From: Gordonia alkaliphila
Lineage (GTDB): Bacteria; Actinomycetota; Actinomycetes; Mycobacteriales; Mycobacteriaceae
NCBI RefSeq assembly: GCF_023017165.1
Contig: NZ_JALKBW010000001.1
Location: forward strand, 62,001-126,000
Length of the DNA stretch: 64,000 nucleotides
Direction: 5' to 3'
Both the position numbers and the translations under genes were made by a program. The first letter of the stretch is position 1. Each line of letters starts with the position of its first letter. The notes under the pieces are model-generated. The model was not told where the DNA came from and made no database searches. It saw only the letters and a program-made list of their open reading frames with translations. Of the stretch, positions 46,571-56,600 are shown in pieces.

Positions 46571-48826
46571 TCAGGACTTCTCGAGGTATCCCAGCTTGGA
46601 GGGCAGCAACACGCCGTCGACCAGCGCGGCCAGCGCCGGATGCTCGGCCAGCGGCAGGTCGGCGAGCACGATCTCGGTGGCGAGTTCACGCGCATCGGCG
46701 ATGACGTCGGCGTCGTCGAGCAGCGACAGGAAGTGCAACGACGACTTGCCGCCGGACTGCAGTGAACCGAGGACGTCGCCTTCGCGCCGCGCCTCCAGGT
46801 CGATCCGCGCCAGCTCGAAACCGTCGTTGGAGTCGGCCACCGCCTTCAGTCGCGTGTGCGAGCTGCTGCCGGGTGTCGCGGTGGTCATCAGGAGGCACAG
46901 ACCGGCGTGCCGACCACGACCGACGCGACCGCGGAGCTGGTGCAGCTGGCTCACACCGAAGCGTTCGGCGTTGACGATCACCATCATCGTCGCGTTGGGC
47001 ACGTCTACACCCACCTCGATGACGGTGGTGGAGACCAGGACGTCCAGCTCCCCGCGGGTGAACCGGTCCATCACCTCGTTCTTCTCGTCGCCGGGCATCC
47101 GGCCGTGCAGATAGTCGATCGACCGGTGTGCGAGCGGTCCGGACTCGGAGAGCTCCTGCCACTGGTCGAGCACCGAGACCTCGTCGGCGTCGGGGTTGGA
47201 CTTCTCGTCGCCGATCCGCGTGCACACCACATACACCTGGCGCCCCTGATCCACCTCTTCGGCGGCGCGCTGCCAAACTCGGTCGACCCATTTCTCCAGG
47301 GACATCGGAACGACGGTGGTGGCGATGGGCTGCCGACCGCGCGGCAGCTCGGTGAGGACCGAGGTCTCCAGGTCGCCGAAGGTGATCATCGCGACGGTCC
47401 GTGGGATGGGCGTCGCGGTCATCACCAAGAAGTGCGGCCGGTTGATTCTGCCCTTGGCGCGCAACACGTCTCGCTGCTCCACGCCGAACCGGTGCTGTTC
47501 GTCGACCACCACCATGCCGAGATCGAAGAAGTCGACCTTGTCCTCCAGCAGCGCGTGAGTGCCGATGACGATCCCGGCCTGCCCGGTCACGATGTCGAGC
47601 AGGTTCTGCTTGCGTTCGGCCGTCTTCTGGGAGCCGGTCAGCAGCGCCACCTGGGTGGCGCCGTCCGCGGCACCCAGCTGACCGCCGCGCGCGAGATCGC
47701 CCAGCATGGTCAGGACGGTCCGATGATGCTGTGCGGCAAGCACTTCGGTGGGCGCCAGAATCGCGCACTGGTGGCCGTTGTCCACCACCCGCAGCATCAC
47801 CAGCAGCGAGACGAGCGTCTTGCCCGAACCCACCTCGCCCTGCAGGAGCCGGTTCATCGGGTGCGCGGCGCCGATGTCGGCGGCGATCTCGTCGATCACC
47901 GCGCGCTGTCCGACGGTCAGCTCGAACGGCAGTCGCTCGAGCAGCTGATCCTCGAGCCCGCCGGGCACGTGCGGGCAGGCGTGCGCCGATTCGGTGCCCG
48001 CGGCGATCCTGTTCTGCGCCAACGCCGTCTGCACCGCGAGCGCTTCGTCGAACTTGAGCCGCTCGGCGGCGGCAGCGACGTCCTTCATCGAATCGGGCAG
48101 GTGGATGCGGCGGATCGCCTCGTCGCTCGTCATCAGACCGCGACTGGTCCGCTGCTGTTCGGTGAGCGCGTCGGGCGTCGGCCCGAGCGCGCCCAGGATC
48201 TGTCGCACCGCCCGCCAGATCTCCCAGGTCTGCACCTTCTTGGTGGCCGGATACATCGGCACCACGTCGCGCGAGAAGGAGTCCATGTCCTCGGCGGTGG
48301 CGACGCGGTCGGGATCCTGCTCGGCCTGCTCGACGTACATGTCGGCCAGCAGTCCGGTGCCGATCGGGTCGGCGTGGTCCAGGTCGGGCAGGATCAGCCA
48401 CTCGGGGTGCGACAGTTGGATCTGACCGCGGAAGTACTTCACCGTGCCCGCGAGCCCCATGCGCGTCCCGCGCGTCAGCTTGCTCTTCATCCACTTCGCG
48501 TTGAAGAAGCTGACCTCGTATTCGCGGCGCCCGTCTTCGACCACCACTTTGAGGAAGCTGCCCGGTTTGCGCTTCATCGGGATCATCTCGGTGCGGACCA
48601 CGTGTCCCATCACGTTGATCCAGCTGCCGGCTTCGGGCAGTTCCAGGTCCGACGTGTCGCCGCGGGCCAGGTAGCGGCGAGGCACGTAGCGCAGCAGCTC
48701 GCCCACCGTCGCCAACTCCAGGTCGGCGAGCTTGGCCACCAGGGCCGGATCCAGCGCCGTCTTCGACAGCGGGGTGGTCAGCGTCAGTGGCACCCCGTCG
48801 GCGCGCGCCGTCTCGCTTTCGGCCAT
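46571..48826 (-). CDS. recG: ATP-dependent DNA helicase RecG
   Basis: Branch-migrating helicase that remodels stalled forks and recombination intermediates. The 751 residues have an N-terminal wedge/OB domain (PEAGSWINVMGHVVRTEM), Walker A GEVGSGKT, the DEQH box (VVVDEQHRFGVEQR), motif III MTATPIPRT and motif VI QLRGRVGRGRHAG. Its start is 4 nt from the stop of the FakA-like gene, so both are in one unit, an order also found in other Gram-positive bacteria. Confidence 0.96.
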   Translation of the reverse strand: MAESETARADGVPLTLTTPLSKTALDPALVAKLADLELATVGELLRYVPRRYLARGDTSDLELPEAGSWINVMGHVVRTEMIPMKRKPGSFLKVVVEDGRREYEVSFFNAKWMKSKLTRGTRMGLAGTVKYFRGQIQLSHPEWLILPDLDHADPIGTGLLADMYVEQAEQDPDRVATAEDMDSFSRDVVPMYPATKKVQTWEIWRAVRQILGALGPTPDALTEQQRTSRGLMTSDEAIRRIHLPDSMKDVAAAAERLKFDEALAVQTALAQNRIAAGTESAHACPHVPGGLEDQLLERLPFELTVGQRAVIDEIAADIGAAHPMNRLLQGEVGSGKTLVSLLVMLRVVDNGHQCAILAPTEVLAAQHHRTVLTMLGDLARGGQLGAADGATQVALLTGSQKTAERKQNLLDIVTGQAGIVIGTHALLEDKVDFFDLGMVVVDEQHRFGVEQRDVLRAKGRINRPHFLVMTATPIPRTVAMITFGDLETSVLTELPRGRQPIATTVVPMSLEKWVDRVWQRAAEEVDQGRQVYVVCTRIGDEKSNPDADEVSVLDQWQELSESGPLAHRSIDYLHGRMPGDEKNEVMDRFTRGELDVLVSTTVIEVGVDVPNATMMVIVNAERFGVSQLHQLRGRVGRGRHAGLCLLMTTATPGSSSHTRLKAVADSNDGFELARIDLEARREGDVLGSLQSGGKSSLHFLSLLDDADVIADARELATEIVLADLPLAEHPALAALVDGVLLPSKLGYLEKS

Positions 48827-48830
48827 GACG

Positions 48831-50477
48831 CTATTCCACGCCGATCTGCAGCAGTTGGCTGGACTGACCGCCGTGGTAGAGCGCGAGCTCGATGCCCGGA
48901 TACTCCCGGCGCAGGTGGTCCCCGATCCGGTCGCGGGCGTCGTCGCTCAGCTCGGCGCCCGCCAGGATGGTGACCATCTCGCCGCCGGTGGCGAGCATGA
49001 GGTCGATCAGCGCGGTCGCGGCTTCCGCCTGCTCCTTGGCGATCACCAGGACGTCGGAGCCGATCAGGCCCAGCGTGTCGCCGATCTCGCAGGTGCCGGC
49101 CAGGGTCATCATCTTGCTGTTGGAGCGACGTAACGACCCCCAGCGCGTGGCGGCGGCGGCCTCGGCCATCGCGAACGCATCCACGTCCGGCGACTCTCCC
49201 GGATCGTGCACGGCCAGCGCCGACAGGCACTGCACCATCGACAACGTCGGGATGAACACGAGTGACCGCAGCGCCGACCGCGCCTTGGCGCCGACCGACA
49301 CCAGATCGGCCGAGGCGATCATGCCGTTGCCCATGACGATCGTGTGCGCGCTGTCGGCGGAGCGGATCGCCTCGGCGACCATCGCCGGGTGCACGCCGTG
49401 ATCGGTGCGGACCACCGCGGCGCCGGCGGCGGTGAACAACTCCTGCGAGCCGTCGCCCTGCGCCAGGACCAGCACCGCGCGCTTGTTCCGCGGCGGCGGC
49501 TCGTTGGCCCCGGGCCTGCTGCGGTGGTCGTCGAGCAGGAAGCAGCTGATGCGGATCTCCCGCACCTCCCCCAACCGCAGACCGGCTTCGATCGCGGCGC
49601 CCGGTTCATCGGTGTGCACGTGCACCGAGAACTGCTCGGCCGCCGTCGAACTGTCGCCGACGATCACCACCGAATCGCCCAGGTCGTCCAGCTCGGTGCG
49701 GAGCGCGCCGATACGGGCGCCATCGGCGGCGGTGAGCAGGTACATCACCTCGAAGTCGGTGTCACCCGAGCCGCTGCACTCTTCGTCGCCGTGACCGACG
49801 TGGGCCATCGATCCGCGGTAAGCCCGACGACGGTTCGCCACTCCCGTCACCACGAGCACCATCGCATCCAGCATCACCAGGAAGCCGCGCGCGCCGGCGT
49901 CGACGACGCCCGCCTTGGACAGTTCGATCATCTGGTCGGTGGTCGCCTCCAGCGCCACCGCGCATTCGTCGGCCACCGCGCGCACCAGATCGGCGGGCGG
50001 ACTGGCCACCTCCGCGGCCGCCACGTCGGCGGCCACCTGCAGGAGCGTGAGGACCGTGCCCTCGCGCGGCTCGCTGACCGCGCGCCGCGCCGACAGCGAG
50101 GCCAGCCGCAGGCCGTTGATCACCAGCCGGTTGAAGCTGGCGTCCTGTTCGGCGGCGGCCAGATCGGACGCGTCGGCCAGTCCCATCAGGATCTGCGACA
50201 GGATGATCCCGGAGTTGCCGCGTGCGTTGGCGACGCCGCCGTCGGCCAGCGAGCGCGTCACGATGCTCAAGGCGGCGTCGGCGTCCACCGAGTCCAGAGC
50301 CGCGGCGGCCCCGGCCATGGTGAAGGCCATGTTGCTGCCGGTGTCGGCGTCCGGGATCGGGAAGACGTTGAGATCGTTGATCTCGGCGCGCTGCGCCTCC
50401 AAACCGGTCGCGCAGGCATACGCCCAGTCCCGAATCAGCCCGGGATTCACCGGCACCGACTCCCCGATCCGTCGCAC
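48831..50477 (-). CDS. DAK2/DegV-domain protein, FakA-like fatty acid kinase
   Basis: A 548-residue protein. The N-terminal DhaL-type domain has VFPIPDADTGSNM (Asp43, Asp45 for Mg-ATP) where FakA has PDGDTGTNM, then ADGGVANARGNSGIILSQ. A linker follows (FEVMYLLTAADGARIGALRT), and the C-terminal third is the DegV-like domain typical of FakA (GGEMVTILAGAELSDDARDR). FakA phosphorylates FakB-bound fatty acids for phospholipid synthesis; the M. tuberculosis neighbour of recG (Rv2974c) is similar. The Gly-to-Ala change in the nucleotide motif is a small deviation. GTG start with GAAGGGG upstream. Confidence 0.82.
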   Translation of the reverse strand: MRRIGESVPVNPGLIRDWAYACATGLEAQRAEINDLNVFPIPDADTGSNMAFTMAGAAAALDSVDADAALSIVTRSLADGGVANARGNSGIILSQILMGLADASDLAAAEQDASFNRLVINGLRLASLSARRAVSEPREGTVLTLLQVAADVAAAEVASPPADLVRAVADECAVALEATTDQMIELSKAGVVDAGARGFLVMLDAMVLVVTGVANRRRAYRGSMAHVGHGDEECSGSGDTDFEVMYLLTAADGARIGALRTELDDLGDSVVIVGDSSTAAEQFSVHVHTDEPGAAIEAGLRLGEVREIRISCFLLDDHRSRPGANEPPPRNKRAVLVLAQGDGSQELFTAAGAAVVRTDHGVHPAMVAEAIRSADSAHTIVMGNGMIASADLVSVGAKARSALRSLVFIPTLSMVQCLSALAVHDPGESPDVDAFAMAEAAAATRWGSLRRSNSKMMTLAGTCEIGDTLGLIGSDVLVIAKEQAEAATALIDLMLATGGEMVTILAGAELSDDARDRIGDHLRREYPGIELALYHGGQSSQLLQIGVE

Positions 50478-50660
50478 GGCACGACCCCTTCCTCACCACC
50501 CGGCGTCCGGCACCGCACCGGAGTCCCCGTCACCGGCCCGCAATCTACGGTCGACCGGGACGGTGTTCGTCCCTGAGATTACGCGGCCCCGGTGACACGG
50601 ACCATCCGCGGCCGCACTGTCGGCCGACCGGCCCACGCCGCGAGGCCGTGGCGTCGCGAT

Positions 50661-50690
50661 TTGTCACCGAGCCCGTCGGACGGTTAATCT
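50661..50690 (+). promoter_or_regulatory. rpmB promoter
   Basis: TTGTCA (50661-50666), an 18-bp spacer and TAATCT (50685-50690) lie in the 297-nt gap between the divergent FakA-like gene and rpmB. The -10 box equals that of rpsT. The leader after it contains CCTGTC and GACAGG, which can pair. Confidence 0.55.
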
Positions 50691-50774
50691 TGGTGGGTTG
50701 CCTGTCACCGCGGCTCTTCGCTGCGCATGCGACAGGTGAGTACCACTAGACATTTACAACCAAGGGAGTTCGAC

Positions 50775-50966
50775 ATGGCTGCCGTTTGTGACATTTGCGG
50801 CAAGGGCCCCGGCTTCGGCAAGTCGGTCTCGCACTCGCACCGCCGTACCAACCGTCGCTGGAACCCGAACATCCAGTCGGTCCGCGTTGCGCTTGCCTCC
50901 GGGAACAAGACCCGCAAGAACGTCTGCACCTCGTGCCTGAAGGCAGGTAAGGCCGTCTCGGCGTAA
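50775..50966 (+). CDS. rpmB: 50S ribosomal protein L28, zinc-binding form
   Basis: Small 50S protein of 63 residues. Two CxxC pairs (C5/C8 in CDICGKGP and C51/C54 in CTSCLKAG) make it the zinc-ribbon (C+) form; many actinobacteria keep a zinc-free paralogue under Zur control. [20 protein letters not shown] is the family core. ATG with AGGGAG 6 nt upstream, and its own promoter. Confidence 0.96.
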   Translation: MAAVCDICGKGPGFGKSVSHSHRRTNRRWNPNIQSVRVALASGNKTRKNVCTSCLKAGKAVSA

Positions 50967-51111
50967 CCGCCGCACGAAGCACGACCACCGCCGCTCGGCC
51001 TCGCGCCGAGCGGCGGTTCGTCGTCTGCGGACCGGGCAGGTACCGCCCGCGACCGATCACCCCTCCCCCGTCCCGAGCGTCCGCTCGGCCCACGCCGTTA
51101 GAGTGTCGGTT

Positions 51112-51906
51112 ATGAGCGATGAACTGACCACCCTTCACGACGACGGCGTCCTCGAGATCGCCGTCTCCCTCGAGTCCGCGGGCAACTCCCTCGACGGCGG
51201 CGCCATCGTGGCGGGCACCGAAGCCCTGCACGAGGTGATGCGCGGCCACCGCAAAGCCCGCGCGATCCTGCTGACCGGCAAGGGCCGCAACTTCTGCGCC
51301 GGCGGCAACGTGGCCCACTTCGGGGCGGCCGACGACCGTCGCCAGTTTCTGCGCGGCCTCGCCCACGACCTCAACAGCTTCGTCTCCGCGCTGTACGCCA
51401 CCTCGCTGCCGACCGTTGCCGCCGTCCACGGCTGGGCCGCCGGTGCCGGAATGAGCCTGGCCCTGCACGCCGACTTCGCCGTCGGCGAGCCCGGCACCCA
51501 CCTGCGCCCCGCCTACCCGGGCATCGGCCTCTCCCCGGACGGCGGCATGTCCTGGCTGCTGCCGCGCATCGTGGGTCTGGCCCGCGCCCGCACCATCCTG
51601 ATGCGCGACGAAGTCCTCGACGCACAGACGGCCCTGGACCTCACGCTGCTCAGCGAACTGGTCGAGTCAGGCCAGGTCTACCCGCGGGCCCGCGCGATCG
51701 CCGCCGATCTCGCGAACGGACCGACCGGCGCCTATGCGGCGATCCGGTCGCTGCTGATGACCGCGTCGTCCAACACGCTGGCCGAGCACGTCGTGGCCGA
51801 GGCCGATTCCATCGCCGATCTCGCGATCACCGGTGAGGGTGTGGAAGGCGTCAACGCCTTCCTCGCCAAGCGGGCCCCGGACTTCCCGAGCGCCCGTCAG
51901 TCCTAG
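51112..51906 (+). CDS. Enoyl-CoA hydratase/isomerase family protein
   Basis: Crotonase-fold protein of 264 residues, probably acting on an enoyl-CoA in fatty acid or related degradation. The oxyanion-hole segments are [15 protein letters not shown] and [20 protein letters not shown], and the second catalytic region is [21 protein letters not shown]. The usual first Glu position seems to be Gly/Ala rich (AAGAGM) and the second is Asp in SPDGG, so isomerase activity is as likely as hydratase. ATG at 51112; a GTG at 51103 is in frame. Converges with ung and overlaps it by 4 nt. Confidence 0.87.
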   Translation: MSDELTTLHDDGVLEIAVSLESAGNSLDGGAIVAGTEALHEVMRGHRKARAILLTGKGRNFCAGGNVAHFGAADDRRQFLRGLAHDLNSFVSALYATSLPTVAAVHGWAAGAGMSLALHADFAVGEPGTHLRPAYPGIGLSPDGGMSWLLPRIVGLARARTILMRDEVLDAQTALDLTLLSELVESGQVYPRARAIAADLANGPTGAYAAIRSLLMTASSNTLAEHVVAEADSIADLAITGEGVEGVNAFLAKRAPDFPSARQS

Positions 51907-52574
51907 GGCAGGCGCCAGTCGACGGGGTCCGCACCGAGGTCGAGGAGCTCCTCGTTCACCCGGCTGAACGGCCGTGACCCGAAGAAGCCCCGCGATGCCG
52001 ACAGCGGCGACGGATGCGGCGAGGTGATCACCGGAACGTCCGGCAGCCACTGCTCGGCCTGCCGGGCGTCGTTGCCCCAGAGGATCGCAGCGAGCGGCTC
52101 GTCCCGCGCCGCCAGGGCACGGATCGCGCACTCGGTGACCGTCTCCCACCCCTTGCCGCGGTGCGACCCGGCCTCACCGGGCTGCACCGTCAGCACCCGG
52201 TTCAGCAGCAGCACGCCTTCGCGCGTCCACGGCGTCAGATCGCCGTTGGCCGGCATCGGGTAGCCGAGGTCGTCGCAGTACTCCTTGTAGATGTTGGCCA
52301 GCGACCGCGGGATCGGCGTCAGCTCGGGCTCCACCGAGAAGCTCAACCCCACGGCATGTCCGGCCGACGGGTACGGGTCCTGCCCGACGATGAGGACGCG
52401 GACGTCGTCGAACGGCTGCAGGAAGGCGCGGAGCACGTTCTTGCCGGCCGGGAAGTAGCCGCGACCGGCCGCGTTCTCGGCGCGCAGGAACTGCCCCATC
52501 TCGGCGATGAGTTCCTCCACCGGCGCCAGCGCCTGCGCCCAGCCGGGATCGATCAGTTCGCTCAGCGGCGCCAT
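51903..52574 (-). CDS. ung: Uracil-DNA glycosylase (family 1)
   Basis: Removes uracil from DNA to start base excision repair. The 223 residues carry the water-activating motif [17 protein letters not shown] (Asp66), [17 protein letters not shown] and the DNA-intercalation loop [17 protein letters not shown]. The ATG overlaps the stop of the gamma-carbonic anhydrase gene by 1 nt. Its stop codon shares the CTAG palindrome with that of convergent echA. Confidence 0.96.
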   Translation of the reverse strand: MAPLSELIDPGWAQALAPVEELIAEMGQFLRAENAAGRGYFPAGKNVLRAFLQPFDDVRVLIVGQDPYPSAGHAVGLSFSVEPELTPIPRSLANIYKEYCDDLGYPMPANGDLTPWTREGVLLLNRVLTVQPGEAGSHRGKGWETVTECAIRALAARDEPLAAILWGNDARQAEQWLPDVPVITSPHPSPLSASRGFFGSRPFSRVNEELLDLGADPVDWRLP

Positions 52575-53095
52575 CAGTCGAGCCTCCGCAGTTCCCGGGC
52601 GTAGTACTGGGCGTTCTGGAAGTACAGTTCCACGTTGCCGACGACGTGCCCTTCGGCCACCTCGACGCCCTCGCGCACCTTGGCCGGCACGCCGACCGCC
52701 ATCGCGCGGGGCGGGATCTCGGTGTTGTAGGGCACCACCGCGCCGGCCCCGACCACGCTCCCCGACCCGATCGTCGAACCGTTGAGGACCACCGATCCGG
52801 AGGCGATCAGGCAGTCGTCGCCGATCACCGCGCCCTCGATGTGTGCGTTGTGGCCCACCACGCAGCCGGCGCCGATCACCGTCGGGTCCTTGAACGTGCA
52901 GTGAATGACGGTCCCGTCCTGGATGTTGGTGCGGGCCCCGATCGTGATCGAGCCGTAGTCGCCGCGCAGCACCGCGCCCGGCCACACCGAGACGCCGTCG
53001 CCGAGCGTCACGTCACCGATCACGGTCGCGTCCGGATGGACGTAGGCGTCCTTGCCGAGTCGAGGTTCGCGCTCACCGAGTGCATATACAGCCAT
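52574..53095 (-). CDS. Gamma carbonic anhydrase-like hexapeptide-repeat protein
   Basis: Left-handed beta-helix protein of 173 residues in the YrdA/PaaY branch. Hexapeptide repeats run from about residue 20 to 130 ([39 protein letters not shown]). The putative zinc ligands are His in [18 protein letters not shown] (two His), as in gamma carbonic anhydrases. Enzyme activity is not certain in this branch. Translationally coupled to ung. Confidence 0.87.
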   Translation of the reverse strand: MAVYALGEREPRLGKDAYVHPDATVIGDVTLGDGVSVWPGAVLRGDYGSITIGARTNIQDGTVIHCTFKDPTVIGAGCVVGHNAHIEGAVIGDDCLIASGSVVLNGSTIGSGSVVGAGAVVPYNTEIPPRAMAVGVPAKVREGVEVAEGHVVGNVELYFQNAQYYARELRRLD

Positions 53096-53142
53096 GCGTC
53101 GATCTAACCATCGACCTTCCGCGCCGGTCGCCGCGGCAACAC

Positions 53143-53721
53143 TCAGTTGCTGCCGAAATCCAAGGGGGCGGCGGGCAATTGGGCCATCAGCCCGGAGATG
53201 TCGGTGAGCGGACCGTTGCCCGCCGCCTTCGGCACCCACACCGCGACGTAGGGACGACGATCCACCAGCACGTAGGCCTGGCCCCGCTCCTCATCGGTGT
53301 CGGTGATGAACCACTGCGTCGGATTGATCACCTGCAGGCCACTACTCGGCGCCAGCGCTTCCGGCCGCGCGACCCCGCACTTGAACACCAGCGGATCGCC
53401 CTCGCCGTCGACCGACGACGTCCACCGCACGGTGTCGCCGTCGATCTCGCGGCCGCCGAAGTCGCCGAACGATTCCGGCAACTTCGCAATCAGCGGTCCG
53501 CAGGCCGCCGCATCCTGTTCGACGGTGGCATAGGAATCGACCGGCGTCATCACCTGCTCGCTGTTCTTGAACACCGCGAAGACGATGAAGCCGGCCAGCA
53601 CCATCGCCGGAATCGCGACCAGCGTCGCGATCAGGGCCGGGCTCAGCCGCGTGGGCTCGTCTGCGGGCGATTCGGCGTCGTCGCGCTGGTCATTGGCGGG
53701 CGTGGCGTCCTCTTCCGTCAT
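53143..53721 (-). CDS. DUF3515 membrane-anchored protein
   Basis: A 192-residue protein with an acidic cytoplasmic start, one membrane helix at about 29-51 (LIATLVAIPAMVLAGFIVFA) and an extracellular domain with two cysteines (AAACGPLIAKLPESF, VFKCGVARPEAL) that probably form a disulfide, plus PTQWFITDTDE and VWVPKAAGNGPLTDISGLMA. This matches the actinobacterial DUF3515 family that sits next to thiL in mycobacteria. Function unknown. Divergent from thiL with a 33-nt gap. Confidence 0.82.
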   Translation of the reverse strand: MTEEDATPANDQRDDAESPADEPTRLSPALIATLVAIPAMVLAGFIVFAVFKNSEQVMTPVDSYATVEQDAAACGPLIAKLPESFGDFGGREIDGDTVRWTSSVDGEGDPLVFKCGVARPEALAPSSGLQVINPTQWFITDTDEERGQAYVLVDRRPYVAVWVPKAAGNGPLTDISGLMAQLPAAPLDFGSN

Positions 53722-53754
53722 GCCACGAGCCTATCGAGGCGTAAGGTCGGCGCC

Positions 53755-54735
53755 GTGCAGACGGTGGGCGAGGTGGGTGAGCGGGCGATGATCGCCCTGT
53801 TCACCGCGGCAGCGGCGGAACGCGACGATACCGGCGGCGACGTGGTGATCGGATCCGGCGACGACGCCGCGGTACTGGCAGGTGCGGGCCCGGTGGTGGT
53901 CAGCACCGACACCGCGGTGGCCGGTCGGCACTTTCGCTTCGATTGGTCGACGCCCGAGCAGATCGGTGCGCGGGCGGTGGTCCAGAGCGCGGCCGACATC
54001 GCCGCCATGGGCGGCGCGCTGAGCGGGCTCGTGGTGTCGATCGGATGTCCGCCGCAGACCCCGGTCGATCGGGTGCTCGCGCTCAACGAGGGCATGGTGG
54101 CCCAGACCCATCGGTTCGGCGGGCGGGTCCTCGGCGGCGACCTGGTGTCCGCACCGGTCGTCGTCTTGACGGTCACCTCGCTCGGCACGCTCGACGGCGT
54201 CGCACCGGTGACGCTGTCCGGCGCCCGCAGCGGGGACGAGCTCGCGGTGAGCGGACGGCTGGGCGGCGCGGCGGCCGGGCTGGCCGTCCTGTCCGCCGTC
54301 GAACACGGCGCCGATCCCGTACTCGCGCAACGCTTCTCAACTCTCGTCGAGCGGTACCGGCTGCCACAGCCGGACCTCACCCAGGGGCCGATCGCCGCCC
54401 GCGCCGGCGCGGACGCCATGACCGACATCTCCGACGGCCTCGTGGAGGAGATCGTCACGATGGCCGATGCGTCCGGGTTAGGCGTCGACGTGGACTCGGC
54501 GGCGTTGCCCCGACCGAACGGGCTCGACGCGCTGGCCGCCGAACTCGGGGTGGACCCGATCCGCTGGGCGCTCGCCGGCGGCGAGGATCACGAACTGCTC
54601 GCCGCCTTCGCCCCCGGCACGACGCCCGCGGGCTGGACGGTGATCGGGACGGTGGGCCGGCGCGGCGGCGGCGCCACCGTCGACGGACGGCCGGTCGGCG
54701 ACCTGCGGGGCTGGCAGTCGTTCAGCGAAGCCTGA
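53755..54735 (+). CDS. thiL: Thiamine-monophosphate kinase
   Basis: Phosphorylates thiamine monophosphate to the active cofactor thiamine diphosphate. In 326 residues: VGEVGERAMIALF at the start, IGSGDDAAVLAGAGPVVVST (metal-binding GDDAA), ARAVVQSAADIAAMGGAL, GGDLVSAPVVVLTVT and TDISDGLVEEI, all ThiL signatures; GGEDHELLAAF closes the active site. The GTG at 53755 is used because it begins the conserved part; AAGG lies 9 nt before it. Confidence 0.94.
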   Translation: MQTVGEVGERAMIALFTAAAAERDDTGGDVVIGSGDDAAVLAGAGPVVVSTDTAVAGRHFRFDWSTPEQIGARAVVQSAADIAAMGGALSGLVVSIGCPPQTPVDRVLALNEGMVAQTHRFGGRVLGGDLVSAPVVVLTVTSLGTLDGVAPVTLSGARSGDELAVSGRLGGAAAGLAVLSAVEHGADPVLAQRFSTLVERYRLPQPDLTQGPIAARAGADAMTDISDGLVEEIVTMADASGLGVDVDSAALPRPNGLDALAAELGVDPIRWALAGGEDHELLAAFAPGTTPAGWTVIGTVGRRGGGATVDGRPVGDLRGWQSFSEA

Positions 54736-54777
54736 TCCCCGCCGTCGATCCCCGCGAGCACGGGCCCCGACGCCGAC

Positions 54778-55791
54778 TCAGTCGATGGCGCCGTAGACCT
54801 CGGGTTTGGTGGTGCGCCCGAGCAGCATGCCGACCATGTCCTGCACGTCCAGGCCCTCATGACACACCTGGTACACGGCCTCGGTGAGCGGCATCTCGAC
54901 GCCGTGCTCGCGCGCCAGGTTCCGCACCGAGCGGCACGACTTCACGCCTTCGGCGACCTGACCGTTGGTGGCCGCCTGCGCTTCTTCCAGGGAGGCGCCC
55001 TCCCCGAGTCGTGCGCCGAAGGTCCGGTTGCGCGAGAGCGGCGACGAGCAGGTGGCGACGAGGTCGCCGATGCCGGCCAGACCGGCCAGGGTGGTGATGT
55101 CCGCGCCGAGCGCGGTCCCCAACCGGATGGTCTCGGCGAGCCCGCGGGTGATGAGCGTGGCGAGCGTGTTCTCGCCGAATCCCATACCGGCCGCCATGCC
55201 GCAGGCCAGCGCGATCACGTTCTTCGCGGCGCCGCCGATCTCGGTTCCGACCACGTCGGTGTTGGTGTACGGACGGAAGTACGACGCCGCGAACGCCTGC
55301 TGGATGCGCTGCGCGACGGCCTCGTCGCTGCAGGCGATCACGGTCGCGGCGGGCTGCTCCTCGGCGATCTCGCGGGCCAGGTTGGGACCGGACAGCACGG
55401 CGATCTGGCTGTCGTCGAAACCGGTGACTTCCTTGATCACCTGGCTCATGCGGTCGCCGGTGCTGATCTCGACACCCTTGGCCAACGACAGCAGGACGGC
55501 GTCGGCGGGCAGGAACTCGCGCCACTGCGTCAGGTTCTCCCGCAGCGACTGCGACGGCACCGCGCACACCACCAGTTCACGCCCGGCCAACGCCTCCTCG
55601 ACCGACGACACCGCGGTGAGGCCCGACGGCAACGCGATCCCCGGCAGGTAGTCGCCGTTCTCGTGCCGGGTGTTGATCTGCTCGGCGAGTTCCGGACGCC
55701 GCGCCCACATCGTCACCTCGTTACCTGCGTCGACCAGAATCTTCGCGACAGCCGTGCCCCACGACCCCGACCCCATGACCACCGCTCGCAC
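54778..55791 (-). CDS. gpsA: Glycerol-3-phosphate dehydrogenase [NAD(P)+]
   Basis: Makes sn-glycerol-3-phosphate for phospholipids from dihydroxyacetone phosphate. The 337 residues start [19 protein letters not shown] (Rossmann motif), then [38 protein letters not shown] and the catalytic Lys in [20 protein letters not shown]. The GTG at 55789-55791 gives the conserved N-terminus without extension. Convergent with thiL across a 42-nt gap. Confidence 0.95.
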   Translation of the reverse strand: MRAVVMGSGSWGTAVAKILVDAGNEVTMWARRPELAEQINTRHENGDYLPGIALPSGLTAVSSVEEALAGRELVVCAVPSQSLRENLTQWREFLPADAVLLSLAKGVEISTGDRMSQVIKEVTGFDDSQIAVLSGPNLAREIAEEQPAATVIACSDEAVAQRIQQAFAASYFRPYTNTDVVGTEIGGAAKNVIALACGMAAGMGFGENTLATLITRGLAETIRLGTALGADITTLAGLAGIGDLVATCSSPLSRNRTFGARLGEGASLEEAQAATNGQVAEGVKSCRSVRNLAREHGVEMPLTEAVYQVCHEGLDVQDMVGMLLGRTTKPEVYGAID

Positions 55792-55929
55792 TGCATCACT
55801 CCTCGCCTGGACCACCGATTGACCACCCACCCTAGTAGTTCGCCACGTCCGGAATCTCCGATCGCGGTAAACGCCCCGGTGCGCGGGCAAGTGCGCCCCG
55901 GCGGGCGCGGCGACGGCGGACCGTGCACC

Positions 55930-56586
55930 ATGGACTCCATGTCCGACGGGGTCACGGTGGTGCTCGCACTCAAGGCGCTGCGTCATGCCAAGAGCCGGTT
56001 GGGCGACGAGTACCACCCCGCCGCCGACCGCGAGCGTCTCGTCGCCGCGATGTTCGCCGACACCGTCGACGCCGTCCGGTCCGCGGGCCGCCACGACGTC
56101 GTCGTGGTGAGTCCCGATCCGCAGGTGCGCGAACTGACTCGCAGCCTCGGTGCCCGCGCGGTCGACGATCCCGGGGGCGGCCTCAACGCGGCCCTCGCCC
56201 GCGGCGCCGTCGGCGCGGGCGGCACCGTCGTCTATCTGCAGGCCGACCTGCCCGCCCTGCGCGCCGAGTCGTTCGCCGTGGCCGTGGCGGCCGCCGGGCG
56301 GCTTCCGGCCGCCTTCGTCGCCGACCGCCACGGCACCGGCACCGCGTTGCTCACCGTCGCCGCGGGCGCCGCGTTCACCCCGGCCTTCGGGTCCGATTCC
56401 GCGGCCGCGCACCGCGCCGCGGGCGCCGTCGAGCTGGATCCGTCCGGCACCCGTTGGCCCGACCTGCGATGCGACGTCGACACCCCGGATGATCTGCGTG
56501 CGGCCATCGTGCTGGGCGTCGGCCGACGCACGGATGCGGCGATGCTCGTGGCGCAGTCGGACGCCGCGCACAAACCCGGCGAATAG
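55930..56586 (+). CDS. cofC: 2-phospholactate/phosphoenolpyruvate guanylyltransferase (F420 synthesis)
   Basis: Activates phosphoenolpyruvate (the mycobacterial FbiD substrate) or 2-phospholactate with GTP in the first part of F420 synthesis. About 218 residues: [20 protein letters not shown] (nucleotide-binding KxxxxAKSRL motif), [18 protein letters not shown] and [20 protein letters not shown], then [18 protein letters not shown] and [14 protein letters not shown], all conserved in CofC. ATG at 55930 or 55939 may start it. Tandem with ppk (14-nt gap). The nitroreductase at 0.6 kb and possibly the PPOX protein at 63.6 kb are users of F420. Confidence 0.92.
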   Translation: MDSMSDGVTVVLALKALRHAKSRLGDEYHPAADRERLVAAMFADTVDAVRSAGRHDVVVVSPDPQVRELTRSLGARAVDDPGGGLNAALARGAVGAGGTVVYLQADLPALRAESFAVAVAAAGRLPAAFVADRHGTGTALLTVAAGAAFTPAFGSDSAAAHRAAGAVELDPSGTRWPDLRCDVDTPDDLRAAIVLGVGRRTDAAMLVAQSDAAHKPGE

Positions 56587-56600
56587 GGAACAATAGTCCC

